Notes under the pieces: generated by a model
What the model was told of the DNA's origin: nothing
What the model saw: the letters and a program-made list of their open reading frames with translations, nothing else
The model's database searches: none
NCBI GenBank assembly: GCA_934525065.1
Contig: CAKSYX010000017.1
Span: 1 to 36,262, forward strand
Length of the DNA stretch: 36,262 nt
Direction: 5' to 3'
Source of the DNA: an uncultured Eubacteriales bacterium
GTDB taxonomy: Bacteria > Bacillota > Clostridia > Oscillospirales > Acutalibacteraceae
Translations under genes and position numbers: made by a program
Shown here: positions 25,362 through 34,098 of the stretch, in pieces
Numbering within the stretch: position 1 is the stretch's first letter
How the letters are laid out: the number at the start of each line of letters is the position of its first letter

Positions 25362-25958
25362 ATGCAAGGTATTTTTACAGACATTTTTTTCAGTATAAAG
25401 GACGGGAATTTTTCTGTTACCGTCTGGGGTGTTCTGGCAATTGTTATCATTACGGTGACTTTGTCTTTTTTGCTTGGCAGACTTGTTAAGCATGTAAAAT
25501 TTAGGAAGAATGAAAAAGTTTTTTTTCAAAAATACATCAAAGACCTTGAGCGCGATGAGTCTCTTGACCGTTCGATAGACATACTTCAAAAAAACTCGGG
25601 AGAACGGTGCTTTGTCAGAATCAATGAAAATGGAGAGAATGTTTCAAGGAAATATGTTCTTGAAGTCAGGGATGCTTTGCTTGGCGGCTCCGCTTTTTCA
25701 AAGTGTAAGGTCTTTGTTAACGATGAGCAGGCTGAGCCTGTTCAGTTTCGGCTCTCGTTTGAGGATTCACACCTTACGTTGGATGTGTGTTCAAAGGAGA
25801 GTTCAACAAGGCTGGTAAGGACCGGATTTTTCGGAGCAAAAAAAGTCTTTGACCCTAAAGACGGTGAAAAAATCGTCTTAAAAAGCGGAGATGTTTTGCT
25901 TGTGGGGAAGACCTCGCTTTCGATTTCGGTATTCAGTAACAAAAACGGAATTATATAA
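25362..25958 (+). CDS. Single-pass membrane protein with FHA-like cytosolic domain
   Basis: 198 residues from ATG 25362 (GGAAGGAAAAG upstream); an in-frame GTG at 25332 gives 208. One TM helix (about residues 17-40, VTVWGVLAIVIITVTLSFLLGRL) is followed by a strongly basic segment, placing the rest in the cytosol. The C-terminal 120 residues are beta-rich and end GEKIVLKSGDVLLVGKTSLSISVF, the closing strands of a forkhead-associated (FHA) fold, but the phosphothreonine-binding GRS/SRxH/NGT residues are absent. It occupies the place just before essC. I infer an apparatus component that scaffolds EssC, possibly replacing EssB, to which it shows no visible sequence likeness. Confidence 0.6.
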   Translation: MQGIFTDIFFSIKDGNFSVTVWGVLAIVIITVTLSFLLGRLVKHVKFRKNEKVFFQKYIKDLERDESLDRSIDILQKNSGERCFVRINENGENVSRKYVLEVRDALLGGSAFSKCKVFVNDEQAEPVQFRLSFEDSHLTLDVCSKESSTRLVRTGFFGAKKVFDPKDGEKIVLKSGDVLLVGKTSLSISVFSNKNGII

Positions 25959-25973
25959 TGAGGGAGAGAAAGT

Positions 25974-28900
25974 ATGGGACTCGCACTTACTGCGTTTACG
26001 AAGGAAATTTACACCGAACTTTATTTGCCTAATATAAATGACTCGGATTACAGAATAGCATTGAATAAAAATGATTATAAGTTACGAAGCAGCGTTTCTT
26101 TGTTGCTGGACATAGTCGGAGGAAAGTGGAAAATTCACAAGACAAAAGATTATGCCATTATTTGCAACTCAAGAAGCGTTGATTTTGTTGAGCTTAGTGT
26201 CGGCGTTACTTTCAGTATCAGCACAAGAAATGGTGAAATCATTCCGATTGTTGTTACAGAAACCGAAAACGGAATCACTGCAACATATCGGATCGATCTG
26301 TCAAAAGTCAGTTCACTTTCAATCGGCAGCAGCGTAGAAAACGATATAGTTTATGCAGAGTCAAAACTTGTTTCAAGGCAACACGCTGTTATTTCCAAAA
26401 GCGGCGACTTCCTTGAAGTCAAAGATGTTAGCAAAAACGGAACCTTTTATAATTCAAGAAGAATAAAAGGAAAAGTAGTGCTTAAATTCGGCGAAAGTGT
26501 TAACATTTTCGGACTTAAGTTCATTTACCTTGACAGAATTCTTGCGGTTACTGCCACTGACGGTGAATTAAAGCTCAAGAACAAGAATATTCTTGTTTCT
26601 GACCATGAAGATGTTATAAAGCAGGCTCCGAATTCACATATTGAGAATAAAGAGTTTTACAACCGTTCACCCAGAATTCTCGGCGAGCTTTTCAATGGCG
26701 TAATTGAAATTGAGGAGCCGCCTCGCCTTCAATCGACGGAAAGCCGCTCATTGTTTATGACGATTGGACCGGCGTTCACAATGGTCTTGCCGATGCTCAT
26801 GAGTTTTTTGTTTATGATGATCGTCTCAAGGCAAACCGGTTCTCAGGTCAGTCCGTTTATGTTCATCGGCGTAATTACAGCCTTTTCATCGGCTCTTATA
26901 GGTATTCTTTGGGGAACGATAAACTATAAAAAAGCAAATCAGAAAGCCAGACAGGAAGACGAAGAGCGTTTTCAGGCTTACAGCGATTATCTGCGGGAAA
27001 TATCCGAGAGCATCAAGGAAAAATATGAGCATAACTTAGAATGCCTTTGTGAAAGATATCCTTCTTCAGTCGAATGTTCAAAGTACAACATGAACAATTC
27101 TATGCTCTGGAACCGTAATATCAGCCATGAGGACTATATGTGCCACAGAATCGGAACCGGCAGTGTTCCGTTTCAGGCTGAAATCAGAATTCCGAAAAAA
27201 CGTTTTTCAATTGCAACTGATTCATTGGCGGAAAAGCCTTCGCTTATCCGCGAAAAATATGAGTATCTTTTTAATGCTCCGGTATGTATTGACTTGAAAA
27301 AGAACTGCCTTATAGGTGTTGTCGGCGGTGAAGAAAAGAAAGGAGCAATTGAACTTGTCAAGAACCTTATGGTTCAGATTGCCGCAAACAACTGTTATAC
27401 AGATGTAAAAATCTGTTGCGTATTGGATAATGAGTCTTCCTTCGGAAAAACGCTCTCGTTTGCAAAGTGGCTCCCTCACATTTGGTCTGAGGATAAAAAG
27501 GAACGTTATTTTGCTGTGGATAAAAGTGAGGCCAGCGATGTTTTCTATGAGCTTACAAAAGTGTTTAGACAGCGTGGAGAGGCCGCTGAAACGGCATACG
27601 GAAAGAAAACCGTTCCGAAGCCGCATTACGTTCTTATTGTTGAAAACCCTGCTTTCCTTGAAGGTGAGCTTATTGCAAAGTATATTTTTGAAAACAAGGA
27701 TGAATACGGTCTTACAACGATTCTCCTGGCGGAAAGCTATGAGACCTTGCCCAATTCCTGTGGATGCATAGTTTATAACAGTCAACAGGCGAAAGGTGTT
27801 TACACCCCGGAGACAATGGCCAATCTCGGAAATGATATTCAATTTGATACTCTTGAAACAAAGCAAGCAGAAATTTTTGCCCGCTCGCTTTCGGGCATTC
27901 AGGTAAATGAAATTGAAACCGGAGGCGAAATTACAAATTCGCTTTCCTTTCTTCAAATGTATCATGTTTCGACTGTTGAACAGCTGAATGCGCTTGATCG
28001 TTGGAAAAAGAACAGAACATATACCAATATGAGGGCACTCATCGGTCAGAAAGCCGGTGGAGCAGACTGTTATCTCGATATTCATGAAAAGTATCATGGT
28101 CCTCACGGCCTTGTTGCCGGAACGACCGGCTCCGGTAAGAGTGAGACGCTTCAGACATATATACTTTCTCTTGCGGTCAATTTTAGTCCGGATGATATTG
28201 CTTTCTTTATTATTGACTTTAAGGGCGGAGGAATGGCAAATCTGTTTTCAAATCTTCCGCATCTTTCCGGCCAAATCTCGAACCTTTCCGGTAACCAGGT
28301 TCATCGTGCAATGGTTTCAATCAAGAGCGAGAATATGCGCAGGCAGCGTATCTTCAATGAACACGGAGTCAACAATATCAATAACTATACCAGACTCGTC
28401 AAGAATAACGAGGCATCAACTCCGGTTCCTCATCTGTTTATAATTATTGATGAATTTGCAGAACTGAAGAGGGAACAGCCTGATTTCATGCGAGAGTTGA
28501 TAAGCGTTGCGCAGGTAGGCCGAAGTCTCGGCGTTCACCTTATCCTAGCAACGCAGAAGCCTTCGGGAACGGTTGATGATAATATCCGTTCGAATTCAAA
28601 GTTCAAGCTCTGTCTTCGTGTTCAGGATCGTCAAGACAGTATTGATATGATTCAGAAGGCTGATGCTGCCTACCTTACTCAGGCCGGGCGTTGTTATCTT
28701 CAGGTCGGCAACGATGAAATTTTCGAACTGTTCCAGTCAGGCTGGAGCGGGGCAGTTTATGACGAAGAAATGATGAGCATCAAGTCGAACATGGCGCGTC
28801 TTATTACGAACACCGGAAAGACTGCACTTGTCGGTAACCGCACACAGCTCAAAAAACGCGAGAAAACCAAAGTCGGCTGGATCGTCAATATGGTCAGGTG

Positions 28901-30938
28901 CATTGACAAAGCTGTGGAAAGTGTTGATGCAGGCGAAGATGAAATTGCGGCTTTGAGCCCGCAGGACAAGCTTGTTGACGCTGTTTTTGATGAGTTTTCT
29001 GCTGCAGGAATTGCATATGCGGATACATCTTCAAACAGAGCGCGGTCAGTTAGTCTTATCAAGCTTTCCAGATCATATCTTGACCCCGATATTTACCTTC
29101 GGTGCAAAGGTATTTTTGACAGTGCCACACGCTATAACATTCGCCTTCCGGAAAAGAAAGATAAAACTCAGCTCGATGCTGTCGTTGAATATCTCGGAAA
29201 AATCGCAGCAGAGGGAGGGTATGCCAAGAGTAATCAACTTTGGCTTCCGGTGCTTCCGGAAAAGCTTTATCTTTCTTCTCTCATCTCAGAAAATGAGGAA
29301 AAAAGCGACAAATGGAATCTTGACGTTACGATCGGTCTTTGTGATGACCCAACAAATCAGGCTCAGTTTCCGTGCAGTCTCAGCTTTTCCGAAAACGGAC
29401 ATCTTGCTGTTTTCGGCGGCGTAACCAGCGGAAAGAGTACGTTCATTCAGACTGTATCATGGGCTTTGATCAACAAGTATTCGCCTCGTGAACTTAATAT
29501 TTATGCGATCGACTTCAGTAATCATATGCTCCAACCGTTTCAGGCTTCTCCGTCCTTTGGCGAAGTAATGTATGAAACCGATCTTGATTTGATTTCAAAG
29601 TTTTTCTTTATGCTCCGTTCTTTCCTTGCAGAAAGAAAGAATAATATCCGCGGCGGCTCGTTCGCCCAGTACGCCAAAACAAATCCGGGGGAATATCCTG
29701 CAATATTGGTTATCATTGACAACTATGCATCTTTCAAGGAGAAAACAGAGAACGCTTACGAAAATACGATTCTTGAAATTTCAAGAGATGGAGTCGGCTT
29801 TGGAATTCTCCTCATGATTTCCGCAGGCGGAATCGGAATAAATGACTTTCCGGCAAAAATTCTTGATAACTTCAAAAACGTTGTTGCTCTTGATATGGGT
29901 GAAAAGATGAAATTTGCCGACGTCCTCAAGGTTCATCATCTTGATGTCCTTCCGGAGGAAGATGTCAAAGGCCGTGGACTTACAGTGGTTGGCGGAAGCC
30001 CGCTTGAATTTCAGACAGCCCTTGCCTTTGAAGCGGAGGACGACTATTCACGTGCAAGGAAAATTGAAAAATTCTGCGTGGAACAGGCAGAAAACTATAA
30101 CGGCAGAGTTGCACGGAATGTTCCCAAGATTCCCGAAAAGCCGACGTGGACCGAATTCGCGAAGAATCCTGAATTTGAACAGCTTGTTGAGGAAAAATCT
30201 CGCCTTCCGTTTGCATACAACATGGAAAACGCTTCTGTTCAGTCATTTGACCTTAGCGAGTCATATTGTCTAATCGTTGGTGGTGCAAGTCGTACGGGAC
30301 GTACCAATGCGCTCAAAATTCTTATGGCGAGTGCTCACGCAAAGGGAGCAGACATTTGCCTCGTTGACAAGGAGGATGGTGCGCTTGAAGCATTTTCAAA
30401 GAACTATTGCAATACATATGTCAAGGATGCCAAAGCACTCTACGGATATCTTTCTGCGCTTTTGCCCGAATTTAAAAAGCGTAATGGAATAAAGCGTGAA
30501 ATGATTTCGGCCGGTGCAGACGACGGTGAAATTTATCAGCGCATGAGTGAAATGAAGCAAATGTTCATTTTTGTTGCCGACATTCAAAGTTTTCTCAAGT
30601 ATGTATATACAGTAAATATGGATATCGGTGGAATGAGCGGATTTGTTGAGAACATTCTTGAAAAAGGCTCGCTTCATAATATTTACTTCATTGTCGATGT
30701 TTCTGCAGATCAGGTTGCGTCGGCAATGGGAAAACGTGCTTTTTCACTTATTGCAAGTTATAAAAAGGGTATATATCTCGGCGGAAATCTTTCAAGCCAG
30801 AGAATCCTTGATTTCAGTACCGTTCCTTTCTCACTTCAGGGAAAATCAATGAGGGCCGGAACCGGTTTTGCAACGCCCGGATATTCTGAATCCAAGGCGC
30901 CGCAAATTATAATCCCACTTGCAAAGGGGCTGAAGTAA
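25974..30938 (+). CDS. essC: EssC-type T7SS motor ATPase
   Basis: 1654 residues. Order: a degenerate FHA-like region (about 20-100); a second FHA domain (about 112-190) with SRQHA and NGT but IGSS in place of the usual IGRS; two TM helices (about 259-285 and 293-316); a degenerate ATPase-like region (about 440-640); then three FtsK/SpoIIIE modules. D1 has intact GTTGSGKSE (about 717-725) and Walker B FIIIDEFAEL (about 825). D2 has GGVTSGKST (about 1148) and LVIIDNYASF. D3 has GGASRTGRT (about 1436), where arginine replaces the Walker A lysine. EssC recognises WXG100 substrates through its C-terminal modules and powers export. The length is close to S. aureus EssC (about 1480), slightly longer. 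A GGGAGAGA ribosome site precedes ATG 25974. Confidence 0.95.
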   Translation: MGLALTAFTKEIYTELYLPNINDSDYRIALNKNDYKLRSSVSLLLDIVGGKWKIHKTKDYAIICNSRSVDFVELSVGVTFSISTRNGEIIPIVVTETENGITATYRIDLSKVSSLSIGSSVENDIVYAESKLVSRQHAVISKSGDFLEVKDVSKNGTFYNSRRIKGKVVLKFGESVNIFGLKFIYLDRILAVTATDGELKLKNKNILVSDHEDVIKQAPNSHIENKEFYNRSPRILGELFNGVIEIEEPPRLQSTESRSLFMTIGPAFTMVLPMLMSFLFMMIVSRQTGSQVSPFMFIGVITAFSSALIGILWGTINYKKANQKARQEDEERFQAYSDYLREISESIKEKYEHNLECLCERYPSSVECSKYNMNNSMLWNRNISHEDYMCHRIGTGSVPFQAEIRIPKKRFSIATDSLAEKPSLIREKYEYLFNAPVCIDLKKNCLIGVVGGEEKKGAIELVKNLMVQIAANNCYTDVKICCVLDNESSFGKTLSFAKWLPHIWSEDKKERYFAVDKSEASDVFYELTKVFRQRGEAAETAYGKKTVPKPHYVLIVENPAFLEGELIAKYIFENKDEYGLTTILLAESYETLPNSCGCIVYNSQQAKGVYTPETMANLGNDIQFDTLETKQAEIFARSLSGIQVNEIETGGEITNSLSFLQMYHVSTVEQLNALDRWKKNRTYTNMRALIGQKAGGADCYLDIHEKYHGPHGLVAGTTGSGKSETLQTYILSLAVNFSPDDIAFFIIDFKGGGMANLFSNLPHLSGQISNLSGNQVHRAMVSIKSENMRRQRIFNEHGVNNINNYTRLVKNNEASTPVPHLFIIIDEFAELKREQPDFMRELISVAQVGRSLGVHLILATQKPSGTVDDNIRSNSKFKLCLRVQDRQDSIDMIQKADAAYLTQAGRCYLQVGNDEIFELFQSGWSGAVYDEEMMSIKSNMARLITNTGKTALVGNRTQLKKREKTKVGWIVNMVRCIDKAVESVDAGEDEIAALSPQDKLVDAVFDEFSAAGIAYADTSSNRARSVSLIKLSRSYLDPDIYLRCKGIFDSATRYNIRLPEKKDKTQLDAVVEYLGKIAAEGGYAKSNQLWLPVLPEKLYLSSLISENEEKSDKWNLDVTIGLCDDPTNQAQFPCSLSFSENGHLAVFGGVTSGKSTFIQTVSWALINKYSPRELNIYAIDFSNHMLQPFQASPSFGEVMYETDLDLISKFFFMLRSFLAERKNNIRGGSFAQYAKTNPGEYPAILVIIDNYASFKEKTENAYENTILEISRDGVGFGILLMISAGGIGINDFPAKILDNFKNVVALDMGEKMKFADVLKVHHLDVLPEEDVKGRGLTVVGGSPLEFQTALAFEAEDDYSRARKIEKFCVEQAENYNGRVARNVPKIPEKPTWTEFAKNPEFEQLVEEKSRLPFAYNMENASVQSFDLSESYCLIVGGASRTGRTNALKILMASAHAKGADICLVDKEDGALEAFSKNYCNTYVKDAKALYGYLSALLPEFKKRNGIKREMISAGADDGEIYQRMSEMKQMFIFVADIQSFLKYVYTVNMDIGGMSGFVENILEKGSLHNIYFIVDVSADQVASAMGKRAFSLIASYKKGIYLGGNLSSQRILDFSTVPFSLQGKSMRAGTGFATPGYSESKAPQIIIPLAKGLK

Positions 30939-31654
30939 TGTACTGTATGGTGAATCACTGCGCCGTTGCCAAGGAGCTCTCATTGCTTTCAAAAACCTCA
31001 AAAAGTATTATTGCACGGCTAAATGATGAACAGTGGGAGATTCACGATTGCCAGAATGTCAAGAGATTTATTGAGGTATACAAGTCAAGAAACTGCGTTG
31101 ATGTTGCTTTTATTGACGTGACCGAAAATCAAGCACTTGACGAGGCACAGCACTTCAGAAAGGTCAATGGCGACGCAGATATATTGCTCATTGCGGATTC
31201 GTCGATGTCTCCGATTGACTATATACGTCCTGATATAGCCGCAAGCTCGCTGTTGTTGCACCCAATCAGCATGGAGAACGCCAACAGTGTTTTGACTGCT
31301 TTTTTTAGACACTTTTTTAAAAAAGGTTCACAAAAGAGTGAGGGCTCCTTTGAGGTCAACTCAAGGGACGGTAAAGCATATGTAAATTACTCAAAGATAC
31401 TGTACTTTGAAGCAAGGGAAAAGAAAATTTTTGTCGTTACTGACAGTCGTGAGATAGGTTTTTACTCAACCATAGAAGAAATTGAAAATAGCCTCGGGGG
31501 GAACTTTAAGCGATGCCATCGCAGTTTCATAGTTAACAAAGACAGAATTGACCGTATTTTGATTTCGCAGGGCATGATATATCTTGATGAGGGGGCTGTT
31601 GTTCCGCTCTCAAGGAGTTACCGTGCTGCGTTCAAAAACAAAAAGGGGCTTTGA
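30938..31654 (+). CDS. LytTR-family regulator with degenerate receiver domain
   Basis: 238 residues; its ATG shares a base with the essC stop (TAATG), so it is translationally coupled. Residues 1-125 have the receiver layout, with D60 (VAFIDVTEN) at the phospho-acceptor position. The N-terminal acidic pair and the conserved lysine (LLHPIS instead of VKPI) are missing. Residues 143-236 are a LytTR DNA-binding domain (VNYSKILYFEAREKKIFVVT, IEENSLGG-type turn, FKRCHRSFIVN, VPLSRSYRAAFKN). LytTR proteins (AgrA, ComE) bind 9-bp direct repeats spaced 12-13 bp; such repeats lie downstream at 32620-32649 and 34099-34128. No histidine kinase is encoded here, so activation may not use phosphorylation. 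Confidence 0.9.
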   Translation: MYCMVNHCAVAKELSLLSKTSKSIIARLNDEQWEIHDCQNVKRFIEVYKSRNCVDVAFIDVTENQALDEAQHFRKVNGDADILLIADSSMSPIDYIRPDIAASSLLLHPISMENANSVLTAFFRHFFKKGSQKSEGSFEVNSRDGKAYVNYSKILYFEAREKKIFVVTDSREIGFYSTIEEIENSLGGNFKRCHRSFIVNKDRIDRILISQGMIYLDEGAVVPLSRSYRAAFKNKKGL

Positions 31655-31657
31655 AAA

Positions 31658-32338
31658 ATGTATGATACATATTACCTTTCGCGGCTGAGCTTTGAAATCC
31701 TCTTGAGCTTGACCGCTAAGGACCGTATTCTTGTTCCGACGAACAATGTTTTGATGTCGGCTCCGAGGGGCGACGTATATATGCAGCTCGGCGCAATGGT
31801 AAGAAACGGTTTCATTCACTTTGATGAGACCGAGCAAAAAATCACTGTTGAGCCTGAAATACTTGAAGCCTTCAAGCAAATCGCTGCTTCAAAGGGAATA
31901 GTTGTGCTCCGTTCGCAGCTGAAAAGCGGCGGGATGGTTTGCCTTTACTGTGCGGAAACTTATGTTTCGGTCGAGTTTTCGGCCCTGCGGCCGGACAGAG
32001 TTAAACTGTCCTTTTTTGAAGACGAGCTTCTTTCTGAGTATCTTAATGATATCACATGGCTTTCCGGTGAAGATGAACTTTTTGACGAAGAAATAGAACA
32101 GCCGCAGGAGGATTCGGCTGAAAGTAGGAATGGACTGTTCCTGAGCGCAAAGTTTTATGTTGGAGCCGCAGAAGATACGCAAGAAGAATTTCTTGTTTTG
32201 AACGAAAACGGCAAAAAAAAACTTTTGCTTCGCAACAGTAACTGTTCTTGTTCATCCCGGGACTACAGAATTGAAAAACTGATTGAAAAGCTCAGAGATT
32301 TTTTTGAAAAGTCCTTGAAGGAGGAAAGCGATTTATGA
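31658..32338 (+). CDS. Unrecognised cytosolic protein of the T7SS operon
   Basis: 226 residues, starting 3 bases after the LytTR gene stop and overlapping the YukD-like gene by ATGA, so it is part of the same operon. No signal peptide or TM. The N-terminus (YLSRLSFEILLSLTAKDRI, then APRGDVYMQLGAMVRNGFI) looks like a small winged-helix-like or EspG-like opening. An acidic middle (about 125-155, DELFDEEIEQPQEDSAE) and a C-terminal lysine-rich helix (DYRIEKLIEKLRDFFEKSL) follow. The general feel recalls EspG-type substrate chaperones of actinobacterial ESX systems, but I see no diagnostic motif and do not claim homology. Confidence 0.65.
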   Translation: MYDTYYLSRLSFEILLSLTAKDRILVPTNNVLMSAPRGDVYMQLGAMVRNGFIHFDETEQKITVEPEILEAFKQIAASKGIVVLRSQLKSGGMVCLYCAETYVSVEFSALRPDRVKLSFFEDELLSEYLNDITWLSGEDELFDEEIEQPQEDSAESRNGLFLSAKFYVGAAEDTQEEFLVLNENGKKKLLLRNSNCSCSSRDYRIEKLIEKLRDFFEKSLKEESDL

Positions 32339-32586
32339 TAAGTGTTGATGTAAAGGTTCCTGCTATTGAAAAGACATATGATTTTTCACTTGATGAAAAT
32401 GAAATGACCGTAATGATTTGCATTGAAGAAATTGCGGAAATGATTTGTCAGAGAGAGGGATTGATTTCTGATGTCGGCATTGAAAATATGATTCTCATCG
32501 ACAAAAGCAGCAGACAAATACTTGAAAAAAGCCGTACTCTCAGTGAAAACAACATTAAAAGCGGGGATACGTTGATTCTTGTTTGA
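32335..32586 (+). CDS. yukD: YukD/EsaB ubiquitin-like T7SS protein
   Basis: 83 residues of ubiquitin-like length and pattern: beta hairpin (ISVDVKVPAIEKTYDFSL), a helix (MICIEEIAEMICQREGL), then NMILIDKSSRQILEKSRTL and the closing strand SGDTLILV. YukD/EsaB-type proteins are small cytosolic ubiquitin-fold components that support T7SSb activity without conjugation (no terminal di-glycine, also absent here). The start overlaps the previous stop (ATGA). It is the last gene before the regulatory gap at 32587-32705. Confidence 0.8.
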   Translation: MISVDVKVPAIEKTYDFSLDENEMTVMICIEEIAEMICQREGLISDVGIENMILIDKSSRQILEKSRTLSENNIKSGDTLILV

Positions 32587-32619
32587 AACGTCTTTAGGAT
32601 ATTTAGAAAAACAAATTGT

Positions 32620-32649
32620 GCATTTTATCGTTTGAAATGTGCATTTCAT
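32620..32649 (+). promoter_or_regulatory. Putative LytTR operator 1 (direct repeats)
   Basis: GCATTTTAT (32620-32628) and GCATTTCAT (32641-32649), spaced 21 bp start to start, each within a longer GTGCATTT(T/C)ATCG match. A candidate -10, TATGAT (32677-32682), lies downstream, with TTAGTT at the -35 position (32654-32659). Thus the repeats sit just upstream of the -35, as in activator-dependent AgrA/ComE promoters. The whole 119-base gap contains nothing else. Confidence 0.6.
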
Positions 32650-32705
32650 CGCATTAGTTAAACAACGGATGAAAAATATGATATTTTCTTAGCGAGGTGA
32701 GAGAC

Positions 32706-33056
32706 ATGGAGATAGATTTCAACCGTATGGCAGAATGTTCACAACAGCTGAGAAATATTGCCATGAGACTCCGGCAGAAGATTTATGAAACCGATGGTTT
32801 AAAACATGAAATTGCCGAGCATTCCATGACGACCGAACTGATTCGATTTTTAGCGTCGACGGAAGAAAAAATGGAAACCGAAAGCTTTTTTCTCATTGAA
32901 ATGTCGAATATTCTTGGTGACATTTCAGCACTTTACAAGCAGACCGAAAAAGAGCTTTGCGACTCTTTTGAACAAGCTCCGGTGGCTATCAGAGCTTTGA
33001 AGCTGTTTGATATCGGCAATACAAACAATGACTTAAAAAACTATTTTAAACTTTAA
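32706..33056 (+). CDS. Small helical T7SS-associated protein (WXG100-like, lacking WXG)
   Basis: 116 residues from ATG 32706, with GCGAGGTGA about 7 bases upstream; a GTG at 32697 lies in the ribosome site. It is first in the WXG100 gene run, after the putative operator. It is predicted all-helical with two long helices (about 1-45 and 52-90; MAECSQQLRNIAMRLRQKIY and ETESFFLIEMSNILGDISALY), the WXG100 plan, but contains no tryptophan at all, so the turn motif is missing. It is slightly longer than a WXG100 protein. It could be a diverged partner subunit or a chaperone that stays inside. Confidence 0.65.
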   Translation: MEIDFNRMAECSQQLRNIAMRLRQKIYETDGLKHEIAEHSMTTELIRFLASTEEKMETESFFLIEMSNILGDISALYKQTEKELCDSFEQAPVAIRALKLFDIGNTNNDLKNYFKL

Positions 33057-33074
33057 AGCAAGGGGGCAGGTAAT

Positions 33075-33380
33075 ATGGCAATGAGTTATCTCAGGGTTAA
33101 CGCGGCAGCACTTGATTCCGATGCAAATGAGCTTCAGGATTTGTTGAGGCAGATCAAGACCAATCTTGAAGGGATGTATTCAAGCGTTACAGCTCTTGAC
33201 GGAATGTGGGACGGTCCCGCAAATGACGCGTTCAACACCCAGTTCTTAAACGACCGCGAAAACTTCCGTGAGCTTTGTGAGCGTATCGGAAATCTTTTTT
33301 CGGATATGAGTACGGCAGCAAAGGAATACGACAGTTGCGAAAATGAGGTGTATTCAAACATCTCGTCACTCAATATTTAA
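33075..33380 (+). CDS. WXG100 protein (ESAT-6-like), WDG type, first copy
   Basis: 101 residues with AAGGGGGCAGG upstream. A helix-turn-helix hairpin with W44-D-G at the turn (ALDGMWDGPANDAF), the WXG100 hallmark. Such proteins dimerise in antiparallel fashion, and are exported by EssC-type machines and often act as secreted effectors or partners. The closest relative in the window is the protein at 34225 (also MWDG, FN/FD-x-x-F after the turn). It ends before a 16-base gap to the next WXG gene, a typical pair arrangement. Confidence 0.93.
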   Translation: MAMSYLRVNAAALDSDANELQDLLRQIKTNLEGMYSSVTALDGMWDGPANDAFNTQFLNDRENFRELCERIGNLFSDMSTAAKEYDSCENEVYSNISSLNI

Positions 33381-33396
33381 AGGGGGAGAAAACAAT

Positions 33397-33726
33397 ATGG
33401 CAAATTCAATAGGCGAATATACTTTGCGTGTTGATCCCTCGGTGCTTCAGTCTCAGGCACAGGAACTCAGCAAGTATGTCAACACAATGCGCAGGCTTTT
33501 TGATTCGGTTTCAAGTTCAGTCAGCGGCCTTTCAAATTATTGGGAGGGTGAGGCATCAAGCGAATATCGCAGAAGATATGATGACCTCAAGCCGCAAATT
33601 GAAGAAATGCTTGACAGATTGGCCGAACATTCAAAGGATCTTAACAGCATTGCTGCGGTTTATACAGGCGTTGAAACTCAGAACGCAGACATAACTCAGG
33701 ATCTGTCGTCAGATGTGATCGTATAA
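33397..33726 (+). CDS. WXG100 protein, WEG type, C-terminal DVIV motif, first copy
   Basis: 109 residues from ATG 33397, preceded by AAGGGGGAG. A two-helix hairpin with W49-E-G at the turn (NYWEGEASSEY). The C-terminus ends LSSDVIV, the same as the protein at 34559, which also matches in the turn (IWQGEA) and in HSxDLNxxAxxY near the end. The conserved C-terminal motif may be a secretion or partner-recognition signal. It pairs with the preceding WDG-type protein. Confidence 0.92.
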   Translation: MANSIGEYTLRVDPSVLQSQAQELSKYVNTMRRLFDSVSSSVSGLSNYWEGEASSEYRRRYDDLKPQIEEMLDRLAEHSKDLNSIAAVYTGVETQNADITQDLSSDVIV

Positions 33727-33741
33727 ACGGGAGGGAATAAA

Positions 33742-34089
33742 ATGACAAAGTTAGCCGTTATAAGCATGAATTTCAGCAGGGCAAGACGTCAGGCAGATGA
33801 GCTTGAAAGAATTGCGCATGAACTTCAGAATCTTGCTCAGTCCGAACTTCCCGATTCACTTTCACAGCTTTCCGGCGGATGGACGGGCGAAAGTGCAAAT
33901 CTTTTCATTCGGAAAGGCAATAACCTTGCTGAAAACATAATAAAAACTGCGCGTCAGCTTTTGAATGCAGCAAATGTGCTCAGAAAGAGCGCAGCGGCGA
34001 TTTACGAGTCCGAACGTAAGGCCGAACTTATTGCAATACAGCGTAGGGAGAACGGTGCGGGCGGTGGCGGAAGCCACGGCGGACGGTAA
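33742..34089 (+). CDS. WXG100 protein, WTG type, basic with Gly/His tail
   Basis: 115 residues starting 16 bases after the previous stop (GGGAGGG ribosome site). A hairpin with W47-T-G (LSGGWTGESANLF) flanked by Arg/Lys-rich helices (SRARRQADELERIAHELQN). It ends in an unusual disordered tail, NGAGGGGSHGGR. It lacks the LSSDVIV end and has no close copy in the window. It is the last gene of the first WXG100 run, before the second regulatory gap. Confidence 0.88.
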   Translation: MTKLAVISMNFSRARRQADELERIAHELQNLAQSELPDSLSQLSGGWTGESANLFIRKGNNLAENIIKTARQLLNAANVLRKSAAAIYESERKAELIAIQRRENGAGGGGSHGGR

Positions 34090-34098
34090 GTCCGAAAT

